DNA from: Alphaproteobacteria bacterium
GTDB taxonomy: Bacteria > Pseudomonadota > Alphaproteobacteria > UBA6615
NCBI GenBank assembly: GCA_028279245.1
Contig: JANQOE010000095.1
Location: 1-40,205 of the forward strand
Length of the DNA: 40,205 bases
Direction: 5' to 3'
Shown: positions 26,792-34,589 of the stretch, piece after piece
How positions within the stretch are numbered: the first letter of the stretch is position 1
Layout of the letters: every line of letters begins with the position of its first letter
Position numbers and translations under genes: made by a program
Notes under the pieces: generated by a model
Database searches by the model: none
What the model was told of the DNA's origin: nothing
What the model saw: the letters and a program-made list of their open reading frames with translations, nothing else

Positions 26792-28078
26792 TTGCTGAAA
26801 CCACCGCCGACCGCAACGGCCGACCAACAAACCGCAGTCGTTCTCCATCCCGAGATCCGCGGCGCAACTGTTATGCGCTCGGCGGACTTGCGACTCGCCG
26901 AAGCGACCGGCCTCGCCGCGGCCATCGACCTAGCCGTGTTGCATGCCGAGATTGTCCGCATCGGGCAGGTCCGCCCGGCTACCCTTATGGGCAGCGGCAA
27001 GGTGGAGGAGATTGGCTCCACCTTGCGCGGGCTGAAACCCGATGTGGTGATCATCGATGGCCCGTTGTCGCCCATTCAGCAGCGCAATCTAGAGCGTGAG
27101 TGGAAAAGCAAGGTCATCGACCGGACCGGCCTGATCCTGGAGATTTTCGGTGCGCGCGCCCAAACCCGTGAGGGCCAGCTACAGGTCGAATTGGCCTCAC
27201 TCAGCTATCAGCGAAGCCGGCTGGTTCGGTCCTGGACGCACTTGGAACGGCAACGTGGCGGTTTCGGCTTCATGGGCGGCCCAGGTGAAAGTCAGCTCGA
27301 AATCGACCGGCGCATCATCACCGACCGCATCACCAAGCTGAAGCGACAGTTGGAACAGGTGCGGCGCACCCGCGGGCTGCATCGCCAGGCCCGCAAACGG
27401 GTGCCCTATCCAATCATCGCACTGGTCGGGTACACGAACGCCGGCAAGTCGACCTTGTTCAATCGGCTGGCAAAGGCTGACGTCTTCGCGGATGACCTAT
27501 TGTTCGCGACCCTCGATCCGACGCTCCGGGCGCTCACACTGCCCGATGGCCAACGCGTGATCCTGTCCGACACGGTCGGCTTCATCTCCGACCTGCCGAC
27601 CGACCTGATCGCCGCGTTCCGAGCGACACTTGAAGAGGTCGTTGAAGCCGACGTTATCCTGATCGTGTCCGACACGGCAGATGCGGAGCAGCAGTTACAG
27701 CGAGCCACCGTACAGAGCATCCTGGGCGATCTGGGCGTCGATCTGGATGAGGACAGCCGCATCATCGACGTGCTGAACAAGATCGACCTGCTGACCCCCG
27801 AAGCGCGTTCTGAATTGAGCCCCCCGAGCGGTCGTTCCGTGCTGCTCTCTGCGGTGACCGGCGAAGATTGTGACCGCCTCCTGACGGAGATACAGAACCG
27901 CCTCGCAACCCAACGGGTGATTGCCGAGGTGTCGGTGCCGCTGTCTGACGGTGCGCGGATTGCCTGGTTGTACCGTCGTGGCGAGGTTCTGCATCGTCGC
28001 GATGACGAGCAAGACGCCCACATGCGCGTCCGGCTTGTCCCCGCCGACGCGGCACGTCTCGAGACAGAGGAGAACTGA
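26792..28078 (+). CDS. hflX: GTPase HflX
   Basis: Ribosome-associated GTPase that splits stalled ribosomes. 428 residues. An N-terminal nucleotide-binding domain (GSGKVEEIGSTLR, IIDGPLSPIQQRNLEREW) and a helical linker with the RGGFGFMGGPGESQLEIDRR motif precede the G domain: G1 GYTNAGKSTLFNRL near residue 213, G3 DTVGFISDLP, G4 NKID. The start is TTG at 26792, one nucleotide after the hfq stop, so it is probably translated by coupling; the next in-frame ATG is about 27 codons inside and would cut conserved sequence. A GAGGAG near its 3' end serves the next gene. Confidence 0.95.
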   Translation: MLKPPPTATADQQTAVVLHPEIRGATVMRSADLRLAEATGLAAAIDLAVLHAEIVRIGQVRPATLMGSGKVEEIGSTLRGLKPDVVIIDGPLSPIQQRNLEREWKSKVIDRTGLILEIFGARAQTREGQLQVELASLSYQRSRLVRSWTHLERQRGGFGFMGGPGESQLEIDRRIITDRITKLKRQLEQVRRTRGLHRQARKRVPYPIIALVGYTNAGKSTLFNRLAKADVFADDLLFATLDPTLRALTLPDGQRVILSDTVGFISDLPTDLIAAFRATLEEVVEADVILIVSDTADAEQQLQRATVQSILGDLGVDLDEDSRIIDVLNKIDLLTPEARSELSPPSGRSVLLSAVTGEDCDRLLTEIQNRLATQRVIAEVSVPLSDGARIAWLYRRGEVLHRRDDEQDAHMRVRLVPADAARLETEEN

Positions 28079-28079
28079 C

Positions 28080-28868
28080 CTGTCTCTCACCGAGCAGGTC
28101 TCAGACCTGATTCAAGAAGTCGCCGAAACGGTGGTCATGCCCCTGTGGCAATCCCTTGAGCCGGGTCAGATTCGGGAGAAGGGGCCGGGCGACCTTGTCA
28201 CCGAGGCGGACCTTCGATCCGAAGCGCGGCTGACCGAAAGACTAGCCGCGCTCGAACCCGGCAGTCGGGTTGTTGGCGAGGAAGCGGTTGCCGCCGATGC
28301 ATCGGTCCTTGATCGATTGTCGGATGGCGGGACCGTCTGGGTCATCGATCCCGTCGACGGCACAGCGAATTTCGCCAAGGGGTCGCCCAACTTCGCCATC
28401 ATTGTTGCCCGGGTCGTCGACGGCGAGACCGTTCAAGCCTGGATCAGCGCACCCGCACTCGGCCAACTGGCCGTGGGGGAACGCGGTGCCGGCGTGACCG
28501 TGAATGGCCAGCCACCCCAGCCGCGCCCGAACGGAGAGGGATACACCGGCTTCGCGGTCGGCCGCTGGCGGAGGGCGGTCGACGCTGATCCCAGCCGGTT
28601 CGCCGCGATCACACCGTCCAGCAGTGCCGGTTACGAATACCTCCAGCTACTACAGGGAAAAGCGGATTTCTCAGCCTATTCTCGGCTGATGCCCTGGGAT
28701 CACGCCGGTGGTGCAATGCTGATCCAGGCCGCTGGCGGCACCAGCAAACTGCTCGGCGATCAGAGCTATTCGCCCCGGATCCACCAAGGCGAGCTACTCA
28801 GCACCATGCGGCCTGGAGTGTGGGAAGAACTGCGGGATTTCTTTGTTGGTTCGGCTTCTTGCCCCTAA
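28080..28868 (+). CDS. Inositol monophosphatase-family phosphatase
   Basis: Mg2+-dependent sugar-phosphate phosphatase of the IMPase/SuhB/CysQ/HisN superfamily; the substrate is not decidable from motifs. Core motifs: VGEEAV, the metal site WVIDPVDGTANFAKG, and the late PWDHAGGAMLIQAAGG. From sequence position, the protein begins LSLTEQVSDLIQEVAE. The likely start is CTG at 28080, with GAGGAG at 28067-28072 (7-nt spacing) and one base after the hflX stop; ATGs further upstream lie inside hflX, and the next ATG downstream (28137) would cut the first helix. About 262 residues, the normal family length. The unusual start codon lowers confidence in the exact 5' end, not in the family. Confidence 0.88.
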   Translation: MSLTEQVSDLIQEVAETVVMPLWQSLEPGQIREKGPGDLVTEADLRSEARLTERLAALEPGSRVVGEEAVAADASVLDRLSDGGTVWVIDPVDGTANFAKGSPNFAIIVARVVDGETVQAWISAPALGQLAVGERGAGVTVNGQPPQPRPNGEGYTGFAVGRWRRAVDADPSRFAAITPSSSAGYEYLQLLQGKADFSAYSRLMPWDHAGGAMLIQAAGGTSKLLGDQSYSPRIHQGELLSTMRPGVWEELRDFFVGSASCP

Positions 28869-28930
28869 CCGCGCCCTCTGTATGATCTGGGCCGCCAATC
28901 ACTAGACACAAAGAAAACGGGGAGCCTCCG

Positions 28931-29800
28931 ATGAGCAAGGTCGCCTTTCTCGGTCTTGGCGTAATGGGATATCCCATGGCCGGCCATCTGAAGTCGAACG
29001 GCCATGACGTAACGGTATACAACCGCACGCAAGCCAAGGCCGACAAGTGGGCAAGCGAACATGCCGGCCAGAGTGCGGCGACGCCCCGTGAGGCGGCCAA
29101 GGGCGCGGAGATTGTTTTTGCCTGCGTCGGCAATGACGACGATGTGCGCGGCGTTGTTTATGGTGACGACGGTGCCTTTGCCGGCATGGGTAACGGTACG
29201 GTCTTTGTCGACCACACCACCGCCTCGGCTGACCTTGCTCGCGAACTGAACGCAGCAGCGAACGAGCAGGGCAAACGCTTCCTGGATGCCCCGGTCTCCG
29301 GCGGTCAAGCCGGTGCCGAGAACGGTGTGCTGACGGTGATGGTCGGCGGCGACGAGGCAACCTTCAACGATGCGAAGCCGGTTATCGACAGCTACGCCCG
29401 CAGTTGTGTCCTAATTGGCGAAGCCGGTGCCGGACAGCTCACCAAGATGGTCAACCAGCTCTGCATCGCCGGCGTGGTGCAAGGACTCGCGGAAGGCATG
29501 CACCTCGGCATGAAAGCTGGTTTGGACATGTCGAAGGTGATCGACGTGATCTCAAAGGGCGCCGCGCAGTCCTGGCAAATGGAAAACCGCGCCGCAACGA
29601 TGGTCGAGGGCAAGTTCGACTTCGGCTTTGCCGTCGACTGGATGCGGAAGGATCTACGGATCTGCCTGGAAGAGGCACGGACAAATGGCGCCCGCCTACC
29701 GGTGGCGGCGCTGGTCGACCAATTCTACGCCCAAGTCCAGAGCCGCGGCGGCAACCGCTGGGACACCTCCAGCCTGATGCACCTACTGACGAACGACTGA
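28931..29800 (+). CDS. 3-hydroxyisobutyrate dehydrogenase-family oxidoreductase
   Basis: NAD(P)-dependent beta-hydroxyacid dehydrogenase, 289 residues. N-terminal Rossmann motif VAFLGLGVMGYPMAGHL; substrate motif DAPVSGGQAGAENG; catalytic Lys in GAGQLTKMVNQLCIAG; cofactor-domain end AVDWMRKDLRICLEEA. The family includes 3-hydroxyisobutyrate dehydrogenase, tartronate semialdehyde reductase and glyoxylate/succinic semialdehyde reductases, and the sequence alone does not choose. GGGGAG stands before the ATG. The convergent AhpD-like gene ends 10 nt away. Confidence 0.9.
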   Translation: MSKVAFLGLGVMGYPMAGHLKSNGHDVTVYNRTQAKADKWASEHAGQSAATPREAAKGAEIVFACVGNDDDVRGVVYGDDGAFAGMGNGTVFVDHTTASADLARELNAAANEQGKRFLDAPVSGGQAGAENGVLTVMVGGDEATFNDAKPVIDSYARSCVLIGEAGAGQLTKMVNQLCIAGVVQGLAEGMHLGMKAGLDMSKVIDVISKGAAQSWQMENRAATMVEGKFDFGFAVDWMRKDLRICLEEARTNGARLPVAALVDQFYAQVQSRGGNRWDTSSLMHLLTND

Positions 29801-29810
29801 CGCGCCGAGC

Positions 29811-30155
29811 CTAGCCGCCCGCGAGCTGATCGTACGCCTCCAACGCCTGCGCGCCGTACACGTAGGACGGACCGCCGCCCATGTAGATGGCAACGTCGAT
29901 CGTTTCGAGGACTTCCTGCCGCGACGCCCCTTGTTGGATGGCGGCCTTGGTGTGAAAGCCAACACAACCATCACAGCGGCCCGCAATACCGATCGCGAGC
30001 GCGATGAGTTCCTTGGTTTTCATATCCAGCGCAGCCGGTGCGGTCGCGGCCTGCGCCAGCGCCGAAAAACCCGCCGCCGTTTTCGGCGAGGCGTCCCGAT
30101 ACCCGGCAATGGCCGAAGACAAGGTTGCGTTCGCGTCTTTCCAGTCTTTGTGCAT
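29811..30155 (-). CDS. AhpD-like / carboxymuconolactone decarboxylase-family protein
   Basis: A 114-residue all-helical protein of the CMD/AhpD family. The thiol active site is CDGCVGFHTKAA (Cys61, Cys64, His68), with TKELIALAIGIAG ahead of it. AhpD-like members act as alkyl hydroperoxidases or thiol reductants; no AhpC partner is adjacent. The frame is open further upstream but ATG at 30155, with GGGAGCGG before it, gives the family's normal size. It lies behind mazG on the same strand (64-nt gap) and may share its transcript. Confidence 0.9.
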   Translation of the reverse strand: MHKDWKDANATLSSAIAGYRDASPKTAAGFSALAQAATAPAALDMKTKELIALAIGIAGRCDGCVGFHTKAAIQQGASRQEVLETIDVAIYMGGGPSYVYGAQALEAYDQLAGG

Positions 30156-30219
30156 GGTCCGCTCCCAATGACCCTCGCCCAACAATCCACGAGTGGGGCG
30201 GACCCGGCGATGCGCTAGG

Positions 30220-31026
30220 TCAAAGAGAGGCTTTGCGTTCCTCGGCCTTGGCTGCCTCCCATAGGGCCTCCATCTCCTCAAGACTGGCCTCTGCCGGCGT
30301 CTTACCGGTCTTTGCAAGACCGGCTTCGATTGCGTGAAAACGGCGGACAAACTTCCGATTGGCCCGCCGCAGCGCCTCTTCGGCGTCAAAGCCGCGCCAC
30401 CGCGCGAAATTGACCAGAACAAACAAGAGGTCGCCAAATTCTTCTTCGATCTTCTCAGGCATACTATTGTCGAGCTCGGAACGAAGTTCTCCGAGTTCTT
30501 CTTCTATTTTGTCGATCACTTGGTCGATTTCTGGCCAGTCGAACCCAACCCTTGCGGCACGCTTCTGTAGCTTCTCCGCCCGCAGCAACGCTGGCAGGCC
30601 AATGGGCACATCGTCCAGCACACTTGAAGCCCGCCCATCCTCAGCCGCCTTGGCCGCACGCTCGTTGGCCTTCTGCGACTCCCAGCGCCCCCTAAGTTCC
30701 GCGGGATCGCTGGATTCCCGTTCAAACACATGCGGATGCCGGCGGACCAGCTTATCGCTGATCGCCGCGGCGACGTCGCCAAAGCTAAAATGCCCGAGTT
30801 CTTCGGCCATCCTGGAATGGAACACGACCTGTAGGAGCAGGTCGCCCAACTCATCCTTCAGGGCGGCCATATCGCCCCGGTCGATCGCATCCGCGACCTC
30901 ATACGCTTCCTCCAGCGTATAGGGGACAATCGTCTCAAATGTCTGTTCAACGTCCCAGGCACACCCCCGATCGGGATCGCGCAGCCGCGCCATGATATCG
31001 AGCAGGCGGTGAATCCGATCAGCCAT
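30220..31026 (-). CDS. mazG: Nucleoside triphosphate pyrophosphohydrolase MazG
   Basis: Hydrolyses NTPs to NMP and PPi; a housecleaning enzyme. 268 residues from ATG 31026, which has GGGGGAG before it; the open frame upstream adds 36 residues of no clear merit. Two MazG repeats: the first has LRDPDRGCAWDVEQTFETI, LEEAYEVADAI and LKDELGDLLLQVVFHS, the second has KIEEELGELRSEL and EEEFGDLLFVLVNFAR, each with EExxE-type and DExxD-type metal-binding helices. It is oriented away from the pilus genes. Confidence 0.95.
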   Translation of the reverse strand: MADRIHRLLDIMARLRDPDRGCAWDVEQTFETIVPYTLEEAYEVADAIDRGDMAALKDELGDLLLQVVFHSRMAEELGHFSFGDVAAAISDKLVRRHPHVFERESSDPAELRGRWESQKANERAAKAAEDGRASSVLDDVPIGLPALLRAEKLQKRAARVGFDWPEIDQVIDKIEEELGELRSELDNSMPEKIEEEFGDLLFVLVNFARWRGFDAEEALRRANRKFVRRFHAIEAGLAKTGKTPAEASLEEMEALWEAAKAEERKASL

Positions 31027-31331
31027 CAACTCCCCCGGACGATGAGCGGCCACAGAATAGCCGCGACCCAACGTCGGTTCCACAAAAGCCCCAGCAAACC
31101 CGCCAGATCCCCTTGCATTTGCCAGATTTACCATGCGGTTTTCAGACAGAAACCGAATACTTGTAGTTGAAAGAAAAACGACAAAGAAGCGGCTTCTCGT
31201 ATACTTACATCGCCAAATAATAAAGAGAAATAAGGCGAATGAGTATTTATAGAGGACTTCGGCTTTAAGCCGCCATTAATAATTGAACCTTATCCTCCGA
31301 CGATCTCATGCGCTCTAAGGAGGATCGCGCA
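31027..31331. promoter_or_regulatory. AT-rich promoter region upstream of the Flp pilin gene
   Basis: 305 nt between the divergent mazG and flp starts. From about 31140 to 31300 it is clearly richer in A and T than the surroundings. It contains a palindrome CGGCTTTAAGCCG (31260-31272), a 9-codon open frame starting ATG 31239 preceded by AAGG, and the strong flp ribosome binding site AAGGAGG (31317-31323). The flp promoter is surely here, but I cannot place -35/-10 boxes with confidence and see no sigma54 consensus. Confidence 0.5.
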
Positions 31332-31517
31332 ATGCTGAAGTTCATGAAGGGTCTCCTCGAAGACCAATCCGGCGCGACCGCAATCGAATATGGTCTGATC
31401 GCGGCGCTTGTCTCGGTTACGGCTATCGGCGCCCTCACTCAGATGGGCACCGACTTGAACACGATGTTCACAACGGTGAGCACTGCTCTATCCAACGCTG
31501 TGAACCCTGGTCCTTAA
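31332..31517 (+). CDS. flp: Flp-type pilin
   Basis: Major subunit of Tad/Flp adhesive pili. From ATG 31332, with AAGGAGG 8 nt upstream, the prepilin is 61 residues. Leader MLKFMKGLLEDQSG is followed by the prepilin-peptidase site Gly14/Ala15 and the Flp motif ATAIEYGLIAA with Glu19 and Tyr20 at the +5 and +6 positions, then one hydrophobic helix. The mature pilin is about 47 residues. An ATG at 31308 is in frame but lacks a good ribosome binding site. A stem-loop follows before cpaB. Confidence 0.95.
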   Translation: MLKFMKGLLEDQSGATAIEYGLIAALVSVTAIGALTQMGTDLNTMFTTVSTALSNAVNPGP

Positions 31518-31555
31518 TCGGTGCCGGGAGACCAAACAACAGAATGTTGCGGGCC

Positions 31556-31577
31556 GGGGATGGCAACCGCCATCCCC
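31556..31577 (+). repeat. Stem-loop between flp and cpaB
   Basis: Perfect 9-bp inverted repeat GGGGATGGC (31556-31564), loop AACC, GCCATCCCC (31569-31577), about 40 nt after the pilin stop. A second, bulged C/G-rich hairpin (about 31579-31601) follows. No T-run is present. Such a structure probably stabilises or truncates the flp message so that pilin is made in excess over the assembly proteins. Confidence 0.7.
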
Positions 31578-31648
31578 ACCCCCCGTGCTCAACGGCGGGG
31601 GTCGTGCCCGATCTGATCTAGTCTTCTCAAGTCTGGGAGCCCCGAAGG

Positions 31649-32533
31649 ATGAACGTGCGCCTGCTAGTCGTTCTTGTCGTTGCCCTCGGGGCGGCAGGTG
31701 CGGCGGTCATCACGGCCCAACAATGGCTTGTCTCCCAGCGCGCCGCCGTGACAACGGCCAACCCGACAATTCAGGTCGCGCTTCCAGAGGTCGAAATCCT
31801 CGTGGCGAAGAACAACCTGCCGGCAGGCACTCTCGTGCAGCCCGATCATTTACGCTGGCAAGCCTGGCCGGACTCGGACCTCCCCGACCACTACCTCGTG
31901 AACGAGGACGGCACCGAGAACAATTCATTTGACCATTTCCTCGGCACGGTCGTCCGCAGTGGCATTGCCGCCGGCGAACCAATCACCGACGGACGTGTGG
32001 TCAGACCGGGCGAACGCGGCTTTCTGGCGGCGGTTCTAAGCCCCGGTCGCCGCGCCGTCACCGTATCCGTCGATGCCACCTCCGGCATCAGCGGTTTTGT
32101 TTTTCCCGGCGACCGCGTCGACCTGATTCTCTCCCATAGTATCGATCGCGTCGACGAAGACGGGGTCGTCCGCCAAGCCAGCGAAACCTTTCTGACTGAC
32201 ATTCGGGTTCTCGCGATAGATCAAGACACCGACGACCAAGACAGTGAGCCTTCCATCGCGAAGACGATCACAGTCGAAGTCACGCCCAAACAGGCGGAAA
32301 AGGTCACCCTGATCCCGGATCTCGGCCGTTTGTCGCTCAGCCTTCGCGCGCTGCAGGTTGCGACAACAACCACCGACGACGGCCAGGTCTTGCCCGCCGG
32401 TCTCGACCAACCGGCTCGCAGCCACACATGGGACACCGAAGTCAGCGTGTTGTTGGCCACGCCATCAACCTCCCTCGTCGTGGTGCGCGGTGCCGAAAGT
32501 GAAGTGATCGTTGCCGGTGGAGATGCAAAATGA
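31649..32533 (+). CDS. cpaB: Flp pilus assembly protein CpaB (RcpC)
   Basis: Periplasmic/outer-membrane-associated assembly factor of Tad pili. 294 residues with an N-terminal signal anchor (RLLVVLVVALGAAGAAV), then an SAF domain (EILVAKNNLPAGTLVQPDHL, AAGEPITDGRVV) and the RcpC-type domain (RAVTVSVDATSGISGFVFPGD, VDLILSH). Start ATG 31649 follows GGGAG. The stop overlaps the cpaC ATG (ATGA). Confidence 0.94.
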   Translation: MNVRLLVVLVVALGAAGAAVITAQQWLVSQRAAVTTANPTIQVALPEVEILVAKNNLPAGTLVQPDHLRWQAWPDSDLPDHYLVNEDGTENNSFDHFLGTVVRSGIAAGEPITDGRVVRPGERGFLAAVLSPGRRAVTVSVDATSGISGFVFPGDRVDLILSHSIDRVDEDGVVRQASETFLTDIRVLAIDQDTDDQDSEPSIAKTITVEVTPKQAEKVTLIPDLGRLSLSLRALQVATTTTDDGQVLPAGLDQPARSHTWDTEVSVLLATPSTSLVVVRGAESEVIVAGGDAK

Positions 32534-33915
32534 GAATGAGAAGTCTCCGCGACGCGGCCCTAGCCATTACCATAGTTCTGAGTAGCGCTGCGGGCCCAGC
32601 CTCCGCTGCCTTCGAGGTCATCAGTTCCAACGCCCAGTCGGTAGAACTCGAGGTACACCGCGGGAGTCTCATCCGCCTGCCGGAATCGGCCTCCGCTGTG
32701 TTCATCGCGGATCCTGAAATCGCTGACGTCGCGGTCAAGTCACCGACGCTAGTTCACCTGACAGCGAAGAAGGCAGGTGAGACGTCACTCTTTGCGGTCA
32801 ACGCGAACGAGGATGTCCTTGCTGACGTTCGCATCGTCGTCACGCACAACCTGACACGGCTTCGTCAGGCAATCGACGAACTACTTGTCAACCATGCTGT
32901 TACCGCTGAGTCGGTGGCCGGGGGCATACTGCTCAAGGGCGCTGTTGAAACCGGCGTCGAGGCTGACGAAGCGCAGCGGCTTGCAACTCAATTCATCGAT
33001 CCCGAATCTGAGCGGGTCATCAACCAAATCGGCATCGTCGGCCCAAACCAGGTCAACATCCGGGTACGTGTCGCCGAGGTCGGCCGCGATGTACTCAAGC
33101 GCCTAAACTTTGACTTTGACGCGGTTGCGAACGTCGGAGACTTTGCTTTCGGCGTCGTGACCGGCACCGGCGGTATTCCGATCGGCGGTCGAACCAATAG
33201 GCTGTCCGGAAGCTTCAACGGATCGGATCTCGACGCGAACGCATTCATTGACGCACTCGAGGACGAAGGCCTCATCACAATACTGGCTGAGCCGAATATG
33301 ACGGCAATGTCAGGGGAGACCGCCCGGTTCCTGGCGGGTGGAGAGTTCCCGATTCCCTTGTCCGAAAGAGACAACCGGATCACGGTCGAGTTCAAACCAT
33401 TTGGTGTTTCGCTCATCTTTACGCCGACAATCGTTGGCAGTGGCCGCGTCAATCTCCGCGTCATTCCAGAGGTGAGCGCCCTCTCAACAAACGGCGCGGT
33501 CAGCCTGGGCGATTTCGTGATACCCGCGCTCACCACGCGTCGAACTGATACAAGAGTGGAGCTGGCGAGCGGCCAGAGCCTAGCCATTGCCGGCCTTCTT
33601 CAGTCCAACACCAGCCATGATATCAGCGAGTACCCCGGTTTGGCCGAGATCCCGGTCCTCGGGGCACTGTTCCGGTCAAGCCAGTTCCGGTCGGAAGAGA
33701 GCGAACTGGTCATCATCGTGACGCCCTACCTGGTACGGCCGGTTTCGACGATTGCCCTGGCCAGCCCAACCGACGGCTTCAACCCGGCGTCTGACCTCGA
33801 TCGCGTGGCGAGTGGTCGTAACTACCGCCAGTCCCCGAAGAGCCAGAAACCGACTATCCGCGCCTCAACGGCATTCGCCGGACACACCGGCCCACTTGGC
33901 TTCACTCTGGAGTAA
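32530..33915 (+). CDS. cpaC: Tad pilus outer-membrane secretin CpaC (RcpA)
   Basis: Outer-membrane channel for Flp pilus extrusion. 461 residues with a signal peptide (AALAITIVLSSAAGPASA). N-terminal pilus-assembly domain (VELEVHRGSLIRLPESASAV, DVLADVRIVV), a BON-like domain, then the secretin core (VNIRVRVAEVGRDVLKRLNFD; LAEPNMTAMSGETARFLAGG; VELASGQSLAIAGLLQ; YPGLAEIPVLGALFRSSQF). The last part after TPYLVRPVS is low complexity. ATGA overlap with cpaB. Confidence 0.95.
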   Translation: MRMRSLRDAALAITIVLSSAAGPASAAFEVISSNAQSVELEVHRGSLIRLPESASAVFIADPEIADVAVKSPTLVHLTAKKAGETSLFAVNANEDVLADVRIVVTHNLTRLRQAIDELLVNHAVTAESVAGGILLKGAVETGVEADEAQRLATQFIDPESERVINQIGIVGPNQVNIRVRVAEVGRDVLKRLNFDFDAVANVGDFAFGVVTGTGGIPIGGRTNRLSGSFNGSDLDANAFIDALEDEGLITILAEPNMTAMSGETARFLAGGEFPIPLSERDNRITVEFKPFGVSLIFTPTIVGSGRVNLRVIPEVSALSTNGAVSLGDFVIPALTTRRTDTRVELASGQSLAIAGLLQSNTSHDISEYPGLAEIPVLGALFRSSQFRSEESELVIIVTPYLVRPVSTIALASPTDGFNPASDLDRVASGRNYRQSPKSQKPTIRASTAFAGHTGPLGFTLE

Positions 33916-33920
33916 GCGTC

Positions 33921-34589
33921 ATGCGAAGTCGCCGCCGGTTCACCGCCATATCCCATACGGCACCGCTCTTGCTGGCTATTGCTCTAGGCGCTTGCGAAGC
34001 GAGCCCTGTGACCCAACGCCAGTTCGTTCAAGAACCGAAGCGTAACGAGTTGATCTGGGTCGCCGAGGATCACCTCGCCAGGTTCGGACCGGGAATATCC
34101 AGCCTGAGTCCCGCAGAACAGCAGCGCCTGGGCACGTTCCTTCGGCAAATCAGTGCATCGCCCCAAGACTCATTCGTTATCGATCCGGGCGGCACCGATG
34201 TCGCTGCATTGGAGCGGGCCGCATCAGTCAGCGAAGTTCTACGCCAGGCGCTACCGACGGTAGGCACGGCAATCCGATCCAGCTCTGACGCTCCTGGAAC
34301 CGATCAGGTTCGGGTGACGGTTGGCCGCTATGTCGTCATCACACCTGAGTGCGGAGACTGGAGTAAGCCGTCAGGGACGGACATTTTCAACCGGCCGAGC
34401 AGCAACTTTGGCTGTGCAACGACAGCAAATCTAGGCCTTATGGTTGCCAACCCAAGCGACCTGGTCCGTGGTCGACAAATGACCCCTGCCATGGCTGATC
34501 GGGCAGTCTCGGGCCTCACCGAACACCGGCTGGGCAAGAACAAGAAATTCACCGACGACCCCATCCTAAATGTACAGCCGGATTACTGA
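33921..34589 (+). CDS. cpaD: Tad pilus assembly lipoprotein CpaD
   Basis: 222-residue secreted lipoprotein. The leader ends in the lipobox LGAC with Cys25 as the lipid-bearing residue. The mature part has the CpaD pattern of an OmpA-like small domain (TDVAALERAASVSEVLRQAL), then CGDWSKPS and NFGCATTANLGLMVANPSDLVRGR. CpaD probably supports secretin CpaC at the outer membrane. Its stop overlaps the cpaE start (TGATG). GGAG stands 8 nt before its ATG. Confidence 0.94.
   Translation: MRSRRRFTAISHTAPLLLAIALGACEASPVTQRQFVQEPKRNELIWVAEDHLARFGPGISSLSPAEQQRLGTFLRQISASPQDSFVIDPGGTDVAALERAASVSEVLRQALPTVGTAIRSSSDAPGTDQVRVTVGRYVVITPECGDWSKPSGTDIFNRPSSNFGCATTANLGLMVANPSDLVRGRQMTPAMADRAVSGLTEHRLGKNKKFTDDPILNVQPDY

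Noticed and set aside
28861..28930. Possible terminator after the IMPase-family gene
   Set aside because: No stable stem followed by T residues could be found.
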